Source: Gemmatimonadota bacterium (GTDB lineage Bacteria; Gemmatimonadota; Gemmatimonadetes; Gemmatimonadales; GWC2-71-9). Taken from it: a stretch of 57,531 nt of DNA. The stretch lies in contig JANYLJ010000024.1 of assembly GCA_025357945.1 (NCBI GenBank), positions 1 to 57,531 on the forward strand, written 5' to 3'. The notes under the pieces are model-generated. The model ran no database searches. It was not told the origin of the DNA and worked only from the letters and a program-made list of their open reading frames with translations. Every line of letters starts with the position of its first letter. Positions within the stretch are counted from its first letter, which is position 1. Shown here in pieces: positions 7,587 to 16,570 of the stretch. Position numbers and translations under genes: made by a program.

Positions 7587-8123
7587 CTACAGCGCGTCGG
7601 CGGCTTTGGTAGCGCCGAACTGGTCACGAAAGTACAGGGTGATCAGATCCGTTCGTTCGTGCAGCGTGCCACTCTCGTAGGTGAAGGGCTCGCCGCGATC
7701 GCGGAGTGCGACGATCCGCCGGTAGGAAAAAGGCCTGCTCTCGCCTGCTCCTGGCGCGGATCGAATCGGACGCTGGAGCGGAAGGAGAGAGGCAAGGTCA
7801 ATATCACGAAGCGTCACCGTGTTGACACTCAGTGACGGGGGGTAGGTATTGGTCTGCGTCGATGCTCGGACTGTCAGACGACAGTCCGACAATGTCGCGA
7901 ACTCGATGGCGTATTTCGTCGAAGACGTACTCGCGCCATTGGTCGTCACTCGAGTGTCGGTGCCTAGCGGCGGAATGGCGTGCTCGATCCAGGCGGCTAC
8001 TTCCGCCATCGATGCGTTCGGAGAAGGCGGCGGGGGCTCGACCTGGGCCACCGCACTTGCCACGCTCAGGCAGAGCAACCCCAACGCCCCGGGGACTCCG
8101 CGAACAACACGCCGAACGATCAT
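7587..8123 (-). CDS. Secreted protein of unknown function
   Basis: 178 aa from the ATG at 8123, which has GGAG six bases upstream; an ATG at 8135 is in frame. Residues 1-27 form a Sec signal peptide ending AVA-Q. A proline-rich linker follows, then a beta-rich domain with two Cys-poor strand pairs (KYAIEFATLSDCRLTV, SVNTVTLRDIDLA) and a C-terminus with an F-T-Y-E-S-G pattern. No family recognised. It lies 41 bp downstream of the kinase gene on the same strand and may belong to that transcript. Confidence 0.65.
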   Translation of the reverse strand: MIVRRVVRGVPGALGLLCLSVASAVAQVEPPPPSPNASMAEVAAWIEHAIPPLGTDTRVTTNGASTSSTKYAIEFATLSDCRLTVRASTQTNTYPPSLSVNTVTLRDIDLASLLPLQRPIRSAPGAGESRPFSYRRIVALRDRGEPFTYESGTLHERTDLITLYFRDQFGATKAADAL

Positions 8124-8164
8124 CGCGATCTCCATGTGATATCACGCGCCGCCATCGCGCGATC

Positions 8165-10528
8165 CTATTGTTTCAACTTGCGTGCGAGGTCGGCAATGAG
8201 GTTCATCCATTGATCGCAGATCGCGCCCGCGCAGGTAACGCTCTTGATGGGTATGGGCTGACCCGGGTTTGTCACGGTGATCTGGGTCCACGCCGGGCGC
8301 CAGTCGTATCTCTTCTTGTCTTCCTTGTCCCCTTTGGCGATTCCCACTTGAATGCTCACTTGGGCGGTGTTTTCGGGTTGAGTCTTAATGGAATAGATCT
8401 TCGAGGCCGCCACGGAGAAGTCGTCGCCCGTTCCGTCCGTCTCGTGCCACGCGAAGCCTCCCTTGCTGAAGGAGAGGATCCCGTTCAGGAAATCTCCGCC
8501 GCCCAGGCCACCGTGGTGATGTTTGCCCTGCAACTTCACTGTGTCGCCCAAGTCGATGGCGGTGCTGAAGTAGGAAGTGCTCGCGGCGATACTGCCCTTC
8601 GAGTATAGCGCGGACCCGATCATCAAATTCAGTTTCGAGTTTTGGGGCTGGGTCGCCAGCAGTCCCCGACCGTCACTGATGACGCCGTCGAAGTCTTTCG
8701 CCTGATACTTTTTCTCAATTGAGCCCAGCTGCTCTTGGCTGGACAACGGCTGTAGCGTCACGTCGACGTTTTGGACCCGCCCGGGAGCGACCGTGACCGT
8801 GCGAGTGTCCGACTTGAACCCCGTCTTCGAAACGGTCACCGGGTACTGGCCGGCGGCCAATTGCAGGTCGGACACTTGCCCGTGATACGAGCGACCGGCC
8901 ACGACGACGTCCGCGTCGGGTATGCTTGGACTGATCGTCAGCTTTCCCGGAAGCGGGGCGAGAACCAGGTTGAGGGCTTGAGCCTGGCCAGGTGGCAGCG
9001 ACACGGTACGCTGCTCGTCGCCATATCCCTCTTTGTGGATCTTGACGAAGTGCGTACCGGCCGCAAGTCCGTCGCGCTTCAGGAAGCCTTGACCGTCCGT
9101 GGTGCCAATCGGCGCGTTGTCGACGAGCACGGTTGCTCCGGAGGCCGACTGAATCGCCAGGCTTGATGACCCCGCCGAACGTGCCGCTGATTGCGCTGGA
9201 CCGGCACTCGGCGGCGGCGGTGCCGGGTTTGCTGCGGGCGGGGGAGGCGTTGGCGATGGAGCGCTCGTCGCCGCGGCACCGGCCACTACCGGTGAGCCTC
9301 CTGCGGTCGTGGCGGCCACATGCTCAGGCTCGGCGCCACCGCTCTTATGCAGCATGGCAAAGGCGCCCGCAGCGGCAAGCACGACCACAGCGGCCGCGAC
9401 GCCGATCCACGTCCACGGCGGGCCACGCTTGGCCGGCCGGTCGGTCGGGCGTGCGGTGATCGGCGGCGGCTGGGCGGGGGCATTCGTCCACGCCGGCGGC
9501 GCCATCTGCATCGTTGGGACGCTGCTGGAGGCCGGCGAGGCGAACATGGCATTGGCGGGTGGTGTCGGGGTCCCGGCCCCGCCGCTCACCGCCGCGTTGA
9601 GCTCCTCCGCCAGCGCGCCGGCCGACCGCGGTCGATCGTCGCGCCGTTTGGCGAGGGCGTGCCGCACCACGGCGTCGACCGACTCCGGGATACTGATGTT
9701 GATGACCGGCAGCGGCGGCGGTGCCTGGTTGACGTGCTGGATGATAACGGCCGTCGGAGTCGGCGAATTGAATGGGACGATGCCGGTCAGCATTTCGAAG
9801 AGAACAATGCCGAGGCTGTAGATATCCGACCGTTGGTCGAGTTCCTCGCCAAGGCACTGCTCGGGAGACATGTAGTGCGGCGTCCCCATGACGCTGCCGG
9901 TCTGCGTCAGGTTCGCTGCGGCAATATCGCGCATCCGGGCGATGCCAAAGTCGAGCACCTTCACTCGAACGGTTCCCGAACTGACATCAACAAGAATGTT
10001 GTCCGGCTTGATGTCGCGGTGGACGATGTTCTGCCGGTGGGCTTCGTCCAGCGCCGCGCTCGCTTGGGTCAGGATACCGGCTGCGGCGGTCGGTGTGAAA
10101 GGACCCTGTTCCTTGATCATGGCGCGCAAGCTCTGCCCGTGCACCAGTTCCATGACGAGGAAGATCAGCCCGTCGTTGGACACGCCGAAGTCGTAAATCG
10201 TGACGGCGTTGGGGTGCTTCAGTCGCGCCGCGGCCTGTGCTTCCCGGCGAAATCGTTCGGCGCTTTGCGGGTCGGCCATCTGAGCGGCATGCAGGATCTT
10301 GACTGCCACGGTGTCACCGATCAACAAGCGCGTCGCCCGGTAGACCGTGGCCATGCCGCCGACACCGATCATGCCGTCGAGGCGGTACTTCTCGTCGATG
10401 ACCAGGCCGACACGCGATGGTTCAGCCGGCGCCTGTCCCGCCGGTGGAGTTCGCTGCGCACCCGCGCCGCAATGTGGGCAGGGTGCATTGGCATCGGGAC
10501 GGTCCTTACCGCACGATTGACAAAACAT
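8165..10528 (-). CDS. Membrane Ser/Thr protein kinase with zinc ribbon and PEGA domains
   Basis: 787 aa. An N-terminal zinc ribbon (C-x2-C at 3-6, CPHC at 17-20) is followed by a Hanks-type kinase at about 45-315: glycine loop GVGGMATV 55-62, Lys77, HRDIKPDN with Asp172, DFG 193-195, and GTPHYMSPEQ. A low-complexity Pro/Ala linker leads to one membrane helix (about 372-394), then a Pro/Ala stretch and two PEGA-type beta domains outside the membrane, then a C-terminal domain of about 150 residues. It should phosphorylate cytoplasmic Ser/Thr targets. The FHA-ABC transporter gene ends 41 bp upstream of its start; its FHA domains are obvious phosphothreonine readers for this kinase. The start has a GGAG site. 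Confidence 0.9.
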   Translation of the reverse strand: MFCQSCGKDRPDANAPCPHCGAGAQRTPPAGQAPAEPSRVGLVIDEKYRLDGMIGVGGMATVYRATRLLIGDTVAVKILHAAQMADPQSAERFRREAQAAARLKHPNAVTIYDFGVSNDGLIFLVMELVHGQSLRAMIKEQGPFTPTAAAGILTQASAALDEAHRQNIVHRDIKPDNILVDVSSGTVRVKVLDFGIARMRDIAAANLTQTGSVMGTPHYMSPEQCLGEELDQRSDIYSLGIVLFEMLTGIVPFNSPTPTAVIIQHVNQAPPPLPVINISIPESVDAVVRHALAKRRDDRPRSAGALAEELNAAVSGGAGTPTPPANAMFASPASSSVPTMQMAPPAWTNAPAQPPPITARPTDRPAKRGPPWTWIGVAAAVVVLAAAGAFAMLHKSGGAEPEHVAATTAGGSPVVAGAAATSAPSPTPPPPAANPAPPPPSAGPAQSAARSAGSSSLAIQSASGATVLVDNAPIGTTDGQGFLKRDGLAAGTHFVKIHKEGYGDEQRTVSLPPGQAQALNLVLAPLPGKLTISPSIPDADVVVAGRSYHGQVSDLQLAAGQYPVTVSKTGFKSDTRTVTVAPGRVQNVDVTLQPLSSQEQLGSIEKKYQAKDFDGVISDGRGLLATQPQNSKLNLMIGSALYSKGSIAASTSYFSTAIDLGDTVKLQGKHHHGGLGGGDFLNGILSFSKGGFAWHETDGTGDDFSVAASKIYSIKTQPENTAQVSIQVGIAKGDKEDKKRYDWRPAWTQITVTNPGQPIPIKSVTCAGAICDQWMNLIADLARKLKQ

Positions 10529-10569
10529 TCACGGCTCTCCATTGCACGGTGTGTACCCGAGCGCACCTG

Positions 10570-13140
10570 TCAGAGGACATCTTTCCGCTTCAGCGCCCAT
10601 ACGGTCAAGGCCAGCAGAATCGCGTTGAACGCCGCCAGGATGCTCAGGTCGAGCCATACCCGTACTCGATAAGCGTGTGCGACGCTCGCCGCGTCCTTGC
10701 CATCGAATACCGCTTGATATCCCGGAACATACACGGTGCTCGCCAGGGTGTTGCGCGCGTCGGCATCGTTCACGCTCACGGCGTGGACCAGGCCATCCAT
10801 CGACCATCGGGCCATCACGACCGCGCTTACCGGCCCGGCCGGCCCGAGCCCATCCTTCTTGGTTACCACATCAGGCACGTTGCTTCGGCCAAACGCCAGG
10901 GTGCCCGCGCTACCGCCGGCCATCCGGCCCTTGGCGTCCTCGTATCGCTGAAAAGCTTCCGCGGTGGCCGGCTTGCCGGTCCGCGGATAGAAGTACACGT
11001 CGCCCACCGGCTTGAAGAATCCGCTGAGAAGGAGCTGCGGAATCAGCACGAGCGGGAGAATGCTCATTGCCTTTTCGGTCGAATTCACCAGGGCGGACAG
11101 AAAGAGCGCGGAGCTGATGCCGCCGAGGGACGTCAAGTAGAGAATCGCGAGAAGGGCCGGGAAGTCGCCGGCGCTCAGTCGGTGAAAGTTGATCAGGATG
11201 CCCAGGAACAGGATTGTCTGGATCAGGCCGATGCCGCTCAATACCGCAAACTTGGAGAACACGTACGACGGAATTTTGAGATTGAACCGTCGCTCCCGGA
11301 CGTAGATCGGCGATTCGGACACGATGTCGCGAATCGCGTTGTTGGCGCCAAACCAGATGGAGATGATGGCGCTGATGAACAGCGCTTTGGCATCATTCAG
11401 TTTGTTGCCGGTGATGACTGCCAGGATGAGCGCAATGGCCGGCGCCTGCACCAGGAGCAGTGCCGTATTGCGCCGGTCCTTGAGCTTGATTTCGAGAAAG
11501 CGCCGCGTCAAGACCAACCATTGTGCCAGTCCCGGTCGCCGCGTCGCAGAAGCCGACTCGGCGGCAACGCCATCGGCCGTCTGTTGTCCCGGTGCATCGA
11601 GACGGCTGGCGTCGGCCAGTCTTCCATGCACATAGGTCTGGTACTGCGACGAAGCCTTGAACCGCCGGCCAAGTTCCTCCGGGTCGCCGCCGATCTTGCG
11701 ATAGATATCCGCCGGCTCCCTGCATCCGAAGTATTCGAGCGCGACCCTGGGCGGCCCGAAGAATGCAAGATGTCCACCACGGGCAAGAATCGCGACGTGG
11801 TGCATCTCGTAGAACTTCTCGAACTTGTGCGTGACCATCACGACGATGCGCCCTTCGTCGGCCAGCTTCCGGAACAGCAGCATCATGCTTTCCGTGCTCT
11901 CCGGATCGAGCGGCGATGTCGGTTCGTCAAGGAAGAGGAAGCTCGGCTTGGTAATCAGCTCGACGCCGAGGCTCAGTCGCTTCTGCTGTCCACCGGAGAG
12001 CTGCTTGAACTGGGTGGCGCGCTGCTCGCCGAGGCCCACGGTGCCGATCACGTCGTCGACAACACGATGCACGTCACCGTCGGACGTGCCGTCGGGGAGG
12101 CGCAGCTTGGCGGAATAGTAGAGCGTCCGCTCCACGGTCAGCGCATCATGCAAGATGTCCCGCTGCGGGACATACCCGATCGATCGCCGAAGCGAATTGA
12201 AGTGCTTGTAGAGGTCGAGCTTGTTGATCGACACCGAGCCGCTCGTCGCCGGACGCAGACCGTTCAGTGCGTCCATCAGCGTCGACTTCCCGCACCCGGA
12301 TGGCCCCATCAATCCCACGAATTCACGAGGAAACAGCGCCAGCGTGACGTCACGCAGAAGCACTTTCTCGCCGATCCGCTTGGTGATTCCCTGGGCGCAG
12401 ATCCGGCTCGAACTGAGGTCGAATTGATGGACCGTGCGCCCGTCGACCCGCATCAGGAATCCGCCGATGAAAACCAGGTCACTGGGCGCAATCACCTTCG
12501 GCTCGCGCAGGAATTCGCCGTTCAGGTACGTGCCGTTGGTACTCCCAAGGTCGGCGAGCGTCGGCTGACGCCCCTCCTTGTATGTCAGGCTGGCGTGGTA
12601 CCGGGAGACACCGAGTCCGTCGAGTACCACCTGATTGTCGGTGGCTCGCCCGAGCCGTAGCACGGCCGCGTCCTCCGCTGCCGTCGCCGCTCGCGGATGC
12701 GCCGGCGGGTGTCCGTGTGGCGTCTCCGGGGCGGCCACGATCACCGGACCGGACCGCTCTGCCGCCGCCCGGAATTGTGACCGCAGCGCCTGAGCTGTCG
12801 GCGTGCTCCCGGTGACGGCTGGCACCGCCGGCGGCGCCGGCGGCAAGAATCGAAAACTCAGCACGCCGCCCGGACCGAGCCCGAGCTGGTCGCCGCTCGC
12901 CAGCACCTGTTCCAGCACTGGCTTGCCGTTCACGAAAATGCCGAGCCGTGAGCCAAGATCCCTGGCCGTTGTCAAACCATCTTCGTCGGTGTCGAGCGCG
13001 ACATGCTGCTTTGAGATGAACGCCTGGGTGAGCACAAAGTCGCAACTCTCCGCGTCGCGACCCAGTACCACGCGCGGCTTGTCGAGCGGAATCCGTTGGC
13101 CTTCGAGCGCACCGGACTCTCCAATGAGAAATCCGCGCAT
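10570..13140 (-). CDS. FHA-FHA-ABCG-type transporter fusion
   Basis: 856 aa from the ATG at 13140; a longer frame would overlap the upstream gene. There are two FHA domains (about 1-100, and 140-235 with LGRATDNQVVL, SRYHASL and DLGSTNGTYLNG). An ABCG-like ATPase follows at about 255-470: Walker A GPSGCGKST, signature LSGGQQKRLSLG, Walker B FLFLDEPTSPLD. A C-terminal ABC2-type membrane domain of about six helices covers 570-850. Phosphothreonine binding by FHA could gate export. The substrate cannot be read from sequence; the family includes lipid and peptidoglycan-related exporters. It is flanked by the kinase gene and a small zinc-ribbon membrane protein in the same orientation. Confidence 0.88.
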   Translation of the reverse strand: MRGFLIGESGALEGQRIPLDKPRVVLGRDAESCDFVLTQAFISKQHVALDTDEDGLTTARDLGSRLGIFVNGKPVLEQVLASGDQLGLGPGGVLSFRFLPPAPPAVPAVTGSTPTAQALRSQFRAAAERSGPVIVAAPETPHGHPPAHPRAATAAEDAAVLRLGRATDNQVVLDGLGVSRYHASLTYKEGRQPTLADLGSTNGTYLNGEFLREPKVIAPSDLVFIGGFLMRVDGRTVHQFDLSSSRICAQGITKRIGEKVLLRDVTLALFPREFVGLMGPSGCGKSTLMDALNGLRPATSGSVSINKLDLYKHFNSLRRSIGYVPQRDILHDALTVERTLYYSAKLRLPDGTSDGDVHRVVDDVIGTVGLGEQRATQFKQLSGGQQKRLSLGVELITKPSFLFLDEPTSPLDPESTESMMLLFRKLADEGRIVVMVTHKFEKFYEMHHVAILARGGHLAFFGPPRVALEYFGCREPADIYRKIGGDPEELGRRFKASSQYQTYVHGRLADASRLDAPGQQTADGVAAESASATRRPGLAQWLVLTRRFLEIKLKDRRNTALLLVQAPAIALILAVITGNKLNDAKALFISAIISIWFGANNAIRDIVSESPIYVRERRFNLKIPSYVFSKFAVLSGIGLIQTILFLGILINFHRLSAGDFPALLAILYLTSLGGISSALFLSALVNSTEKAMSILPLVLIPQLLLSGFFKPVGDVYFYPRTGKPATAEAFQRYEDAKGRMAGGSAGTLAFGRSNVPDVVTKKDGLGPAGPVSAVVMARWSMDGLVHAVSVNDADARNTLASTVYVPGYQAVFDGKDAASVAHAYRVRVWLDLSILAAFNAILLALTVWALKRKDVL

Positions 13141-13163
13141 CACCTTGGCCTCGAAGCCGTCAG

Positions 13164-13574
13164 TCACTTGCTGCTGCCTGGTGCTGCGGGGGCGGGCGCG
13201 CCGCACCCTGGGCACGTCATTGCCTCACGGCTTATGCGCTTGCCGCATTCCCGACAGGGAATCAGCGAAGTGGCGGTCGACATGACCAGCATCCTGGCGC
13301 AGCCCCAGCCGATCAGCGCGCCGAGCACCGCGCCGGCGACTGTCACATTGAACGATGCCGCCGCCGTGTCCGCGAGAATCCGATCGACTCCGGAGAGGTT
13401 GGCGCCACGGGTGGCCACTACGTTGAAGGGGAGTTTGCCGATCAGGACGACCGATGGGCGGAGGGCATATCCGATCACGCCGCCGAATAGCGCTCCACCG
13501 GCCAACCAGCCAACCAGGTCTTGGCGTTTTCCTGGAGTCGAAGCAGGGTTTCCGTTCGGAGCGCTCGTATCCAT
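13164..13574 (-). CDS. Small membrane protein with C-terminal zinc ribbon
   Basis: 136 aa. A hydrophobic segment at about 20-42 (LVGWLAGGALFGGVIGYAL) and another at about 75-100 (FNVTVAGAVLGALIGWGCA) give two membrane helices. The C-terminus carries C-x2-C at CREC and CPGC, a zinc ribbon like that at the front of the kinase. The SD sequence GAGGGATCGAG precedes the ATG. It ends 23 bp before the FHA-ABC gene. It is probably an accessory subunit or adaptor of the kinase-transporter system; the shared ribbon type is suggestive only. Confidence 0.7.
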   Translation of the reverse strand: MDTSAPNGNPASTPGKRQDLVGWLAGGALFGGVIGYALRPSVVLIGKLPFNVVATRGANLSGVDRILADTAAASFNVTVAGAVLGALIGWGCARMLVMSTATSLIPCRECGKRISREAMTCPGCGAPAPAAPGSSK

Positions 13575-13661
13575 CTCGATCCCTCAATCCCCCGGGGTGC
13601 GCTGCGCCATCATCACATCTTCACGTCTCTGGTGGATCAGTTGACGACCGCAATGGATCTA

Positions 13662-13691
13662 CACAGGTGTCCGGCCTCGGCCGGACCTGTG
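13662..13691 (-). terminator. Hairpin downstream of the DUF3185-like gene
   Basis: CACAGGTGTCCGGCC and GGCCGGACCTGTG pair around a 2-nt loop with one bulge. It lies 22 bp past the stop at 13714. No clear U tract follows on the minus strand, so termination strength is uncertain. Confidence 0.45.
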
Positions 13692-13713
13692 GCACAAGCA
13701 GCGTGCGCCGGGC

Positions 13714-13962
13714 TCAGGCGCGGTGCGAGCCTCGCGCGAGGACGCCGACCCCGATGGCAAAGAGCCCAGCGCCGGCTGCCAAGAGGATATAGGCGTCTGT
13801 CTTGTCTCGTTGCAGACTTGCCGGGACTTTTTGTCCGGAGATATTCGCCATGAACTCCGTTGCCTTGTCGCCCATCGTTGGCTGCATCCTCTCGTAGCCC
13901 GACACCCCTAAGCCAACCCCAATGAGGAGCAGGAGCACGCCAGCGATTATCCGACCGTTCAT
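13714..13962 (-). CDS. DUF3185-like two-helix membrane protein
   Basis: 82 aa from the ATG at 13962, chosen for the GAGGG site upstream; the longer open frame lacks coding character. The N-terminal helix (GRIIAGVLLLLIGVGLGVSGYE) and C-terminal helix (ILLAAGAGLFAIGVGVLA) are joined by a hydrophilic loop of about 35 residues. This is the layout of DUF3185 proteins, whose function is unknown. Confidence 0.7.
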   Translation of the reverse strand: MNGRIIAGVLLLLIGVGLGVSGYERMQPTMGDKATEFMANISGQKVPASLQRDKTDAYILLAAGAGLFAIGVGVLARGSHRA

Positions 13963-14122
13963 GGATCGACCCTCGATATGCCCAGGGAGAATGGACAACA
14001 GTGGCGTGGCGCGATGGAACATGGGGAATTCGGCATGATCATGCGGCGCATTTGGGGATTGCGCAAGGTGCGAGCCTTTCAGGGTTGGATCGGATCCTCG
14101 CTCCGGCCGTCCTCGCGCGGCC

Positions 14123-14791
14123 TCAGGGGCATGCACCTCTTGGGGCAACATCTGCAACCTCAATTTCCACCAGAAGGTCCGGCGGACGGGGGACCACACG
14201 CTTCAGGATGATTTGGTCGGTGGTCCGGCATCCCTTGGTGGTCAGCCTCGGTCCTGGCAGCGCCGGATCTGCGGATGCCCGGGCAAGTCGGCGCGCCAGG
14301 TCCCACGGATGCGCGTGCAGGAGGTCCAGCACCCGGGATTTGAGGCCGGTCAGCGCGACACCGCACATCGGTCCCTCCGTCGTAACGTCCGGACCCTCGA
14401 GTGCGATCTTGTTGTCGGCGACGATGGGCCGCCCGGAGAGCGTGACCGGGCAACGGAAGGCGCCCCTGGAACTGATCGCTGCAGTTCCCTGCACAATGAC
14501 TCGTGGTGAATCAACCGCAAAGGCCGCGCTGCCAGTCAGCAACTCGAAGCTGAAGGAGTTTGTATTGGCCTGCGCAAGTGCCTCCTCGACGAGCAACCGC
14601 CCATCAGCCGGTGTGAGTACGACCGTAATGGGACGGCGATTGCCTCGCCCGATGTGAGGCGTCCGCGGCGGTGGTGCACCGCGAGGGGCCGGCATGAGAC
14701 CAAGAAGCAGGAACAAGCCCCGGGGAATTGGCACGATCCCGTCCGACGCTGAAGGGAGGCTCCAAGCCAAAATCTTCCAGCTGCCCTGCAC
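14123..14791 (-). CDS. Hypothetical protein, possibly secreted
   Basis: 222 aa if it starts at the GTG at 14791. A hydrophobic stretch (RGLFLLLGLM, about 24-33) may be a weak signal or anchor; the N-terminus is otherwise unusual. The body is beta-rich, with repeated short strands (RPITVVLTPADGRLLVEEAL, AVDSPRVIVQG, IVADNKIALEG), and a C-terminus ending in a cysteine. No family recognised. It is separated from its neighbours and has no strong SD sequence, so the start is uncertain. Codon usage is like the chromosome. Confidence 0.5.
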   Translation of the reverse strand: MQGSWKILAWSLPSASDGIVPIPRGLFLLLGLMPAPRGAPPPRTPHIGRGNRRPITVVLTPADGRLLVEEALAQANTNSFSFELLTGSAAFAVDSPRVIVQGTAAISSRGAFRCPVTLSGRPIVADNKIALEGPDVTTEGPMCGVALTGLKSRVLDLLHAHPWDLARRLARASADPALPGPRLTTKGCRTTDQIILKRVVPRPPDLLVEIEVADVAPRGACP

Positions 14792-14859
14792 TTCCGCGGC
14801 GGCCGCATTCGCGGCGCAGCCGCAACCTTATCTATGGCGCCGCCCGCCGCGAGCGCGGG

Positions 14860-15564
14860 TTATACCGCCAACGCCGCAACCGCGTCAGTCGCGAGAGGAC
14901 TCTCGACCCACCCTAGGTAAAACTCCGTGTCGCCTATCCTGACTGGTCCGCTGACCCCACCTTTCACAACGGAAAGACCGAACTGCGCTGCAAACGCGAC
15001 GTAGTCCTGCCAGCTCGTGCGCGATTCGCTGAATGACTGCACAAGCATCATTGCTTTCTCGACGCGCCACCGCCTCGCCTCAAGAACTGCAGATGCGGCT
15101 CGATGGAAGAGCTGATAGCGGAGCGACTTGTCCGGATTCGAGTCGAGGCCCAAGGTGCGGCAAAGAAACTCGAGGCGTTGAGTCTTGCCCTCGCCGTCTG
15201 ACACGAGCCATTCGCTCAGGCGGCGGTCAAAGTCTTCGCCGGCCTTTGCCTCGACAGCAACGGATAGATGACCTGAGTTGGTCAAGAGCATGCACCATAG
15301 GTCGTTTTGGGACGGGGTCTTCTTAGTGTCGAGAGCGACGCGGTGTTCAACAAGTCCGATGAGGAGGGCGGGGTTGCGCAAGTCGACATGACCGTCGAGG
15401 GCGGCGGATATCTCGGGTGGAAGGCCGGTGTCAGTATCGCGCCGTGACTCCCAGGCGACTGCCAGCTCCCAAGCTGATTTTTTCCGCCGCCAGTGGAGAT
15501 ACGGGTCCGCAAGACCCGCTCGCCATACCGACGTCCCCAAGCTCGCACTCGAAATTCGGTTCAT
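14860..15564 (-). CDS. DUF6946-like protein, PD-(D/E)XK-type core possible
   Basis: 234 aa from the ATG at 15564, which follows CGAGGA at seven bases. It begins with an aromatic region (SVWRAGLADPYLHWRRKKSA), then SQNDLW-like text (SQNDLWCMLLTNSG), then VAVEAKAGEDFDRRLSEWL, where Glu and Lys are placed like a PD-(D/E)XK nuclease core, and LRYQLFHRAASAVLEA. This matches my recollection of DUF6946, found near mobile islands and of unknown activity. It lies beside a tRNA 3' fragment, typical of integrated cargo. Confidence 0.65.
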   Translation of the reverse strand: MNRISSASLGTSVWRAGLADPYLHWRRKKSAWELAVAWESRRDTDTGLPPEISAALDGHVDLRNPALLIGLVEHRVALDTKKTPSQNDLWCMLLTNSGHLSVAVEAKAGEDFDRRLSEWLVSDGEGKTQRLEFLCRTLGLDSNPDKSLRYQLFHRAASAVLEARRWRVEKAMMLVQSFSESRTSWQDYVAFAAQFGLSVVKGGVSGPVRIGDTEFYLGWVESPLATDAVAALAV

Positions 15565-15838
15565 AGGTATTCCTCGGGCGACATAACAAGTACTGGACCT
15601 GCGCGGACCGATCCGGCTCGTTGAGAAAATACTTCCAAAAAAAATCGGCGCCTCAGGGACCAGCCACGGCAACCGGCCCCCTTTTTCCGGGGGCCGGGGG
15701 GCTCGCGGGTCGCTTTTGGGTCGCGATTCGTACCTAGAATGACGTCGGATCTGGAAAACGCTTCCCGGCAGAGAGTCGGGTTTTCCTAGGAAACGCCGGC
15801 ATTTCGTCGTGATCCAGCCTTGGAGCGGATCGCCTCCG
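15565..15838. other. Intergenic stretch with a G/C hairpin
   Basis: No gene seen. CCGGCCCCC (15673-15681) and GGGGGCCGG (15689-15697) form a perfect 9-bp stem around a pyrimidine loop; a run of eight A follows the AT-rich bases near 15640. The AT-rich patch could serve as promoter for the minus-strand gene. I see no clear -10/-35 pair. Confidence 0.4.
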
Positions 15839-15840
15839 GC

Positions 15841-15875
15841 GCAAGAGGTCGTGGGTTCGACTCCCTCCAGGCCCA
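15841..15875 (+). other. tRNA 3'-end fragment, second attachment-site remnant
   Basis: The bases AAGAGGTCGTGGGTTCGACTCC and onward to CAGGCCCA have the form of a tRNA variable loop, T-arm (loop TTCGACT) and acceptor strand with discriminator A. A 5' partner GGGCCTG and a D-arm are absent upstream, and position 50-64 of the T stem is mismatched. A terminator follows at 15894. I read it as the 3' half of a tRNA left by an integration event, of a different tRNA from the one at 153-179. Confidence 0.5.
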
Positions 15876-15893
15876 TTGGTTCCAGGTGCTTGT

Positions 15894-15927
15894 CCCATCT
15901 GCTTTTCCTGAGCAGGTGGGATTTTTC
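15894..15927 (+). terminator. Intrinsic terminator after the second tRNA fragment
   Basis: CCCATCTGCT pairs with AGCAGGTGGG (one G-T pair) around a 7-nt loop, followed by ATTTTTC. This is the normal position of a terminator behind a tRNA gene. Confidence 0.7.
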
Positions 15928-16033
15928 ATTTGCGTGAAATCGAGGGACAGGGGTCCGTTCGTCAGACGGCAGAATGACAGCTATCGACCTTTTGTTGTTT
16001 TGCGCCCAGACGAACAACACCCTTGGTAGCCTT

Positions 16034-16072
16034 CTCACTACCGATTCTTCCGAAACAATTTTCGATAGTGAG
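16034..16072. repeat. Inverted repeat CTCACTA-N-CGA
   Basis: CTCACTACCGA (16034-16044) pairs with TCGATAGTGAG (16062-16072) with one mismatch across a 17-nt loop. It lies in the gene-free leader between the tRNA fragment and the minus-strand cassette. Recombination site or terminator are both possible. Confidence 0.4.
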
Positions 16073-16084
16073 GGCCGGAGATCA

Positions 16085-16102
16085 TGACACGCCCCGTGAC
16101 AC
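16085..16102 (-). repeat. Paired GTGTCA repeat, 12-bp spacing
   Basis: On the minus strand GTGTCA occurs twice, 12 bp apart. The same spacing is seen for GGTGTCCG pairs at 17918 and 18390 in the opposite orientation, so this may be one end of a cassette or an integrase arm-type site. Confidence 0.35.
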
Positions 16103-16125
16103 AAAGTCTCATCCGGGCGCGGCAG

Positions 16126-16431
16126 TTATGAATCGCAGCTGAGCGTATTCGGGACCGAGATCGATAGATGTCGCACTGAAATGGCTGTAACGGGTCCGAT
16201 TCCCAACGTGCTGCAAGGCCCGCTGCACCTGAGCCAGAGTGCCCGCTTGTCGGATAGATTCGCGGACATCATGAGCCGGGATCGAGGATCTCCAGTGTCC
16301 TCAACCGAGGAATCTTCCAGCAGTTCGCTATCAGCCATGGCGGCCTCTGCATCGATTTGGAAGCCGAGAAGTTCATTCCCGCTACTTGCCGTGGCGGCCC
16401 CCGATACCTGCTCAACAACGGCATCCAGCAT
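16126..16431 (-). CDS. Hypothetical 101-aa protein of the accessory cassette
   Basis: The ATG at 16431 is preceded by AAGGAGG at six bases, one of the best ribosome sites in the window, which supports a real gene. The first 45 residues are acidic and Ser/Ala rich (AAMADSELLEDSSVEDTG); the rest is mildly hydrophobic with two Cys (LRCSGPC). No signal peptide and no family recognised. It is the last gene of the minus-strand cassette 17851-16126. Confidence 0.45.
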   Translation of the reverse strand: MLDAVVEQVSGAATASSGNELLGFQIDAEAAMADSELLEDSSVEDTGDPRSRLMMSANLSDKRALWLRCSGPCSTLGIGPVTAISVRHLSISVPNTLSCDS

Positions 16432-16570
16432 TCGCTGCCTCCTTCGTCGCGCCCCCGATTTGCGCTTCTGCTGCGAGGCCAGGTGAGGCCGCCGCAGGCC
16501 TCGATGTCAATCATATCGTCCCGCGGCCGGACCGCCCTGGTCTCGCCAGCGCCGAACGCGTGTGAGGCCG

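Noticed and set aside
10417-12660. 747-aa plus-strand open frame opposite the FHA-ABC gene
   Set aside because: Antisense frame in GC-rich coding DNA; composition is Arg/His/Gln-rich without domains, while the minus strand has unambiguous ATPase motifs.
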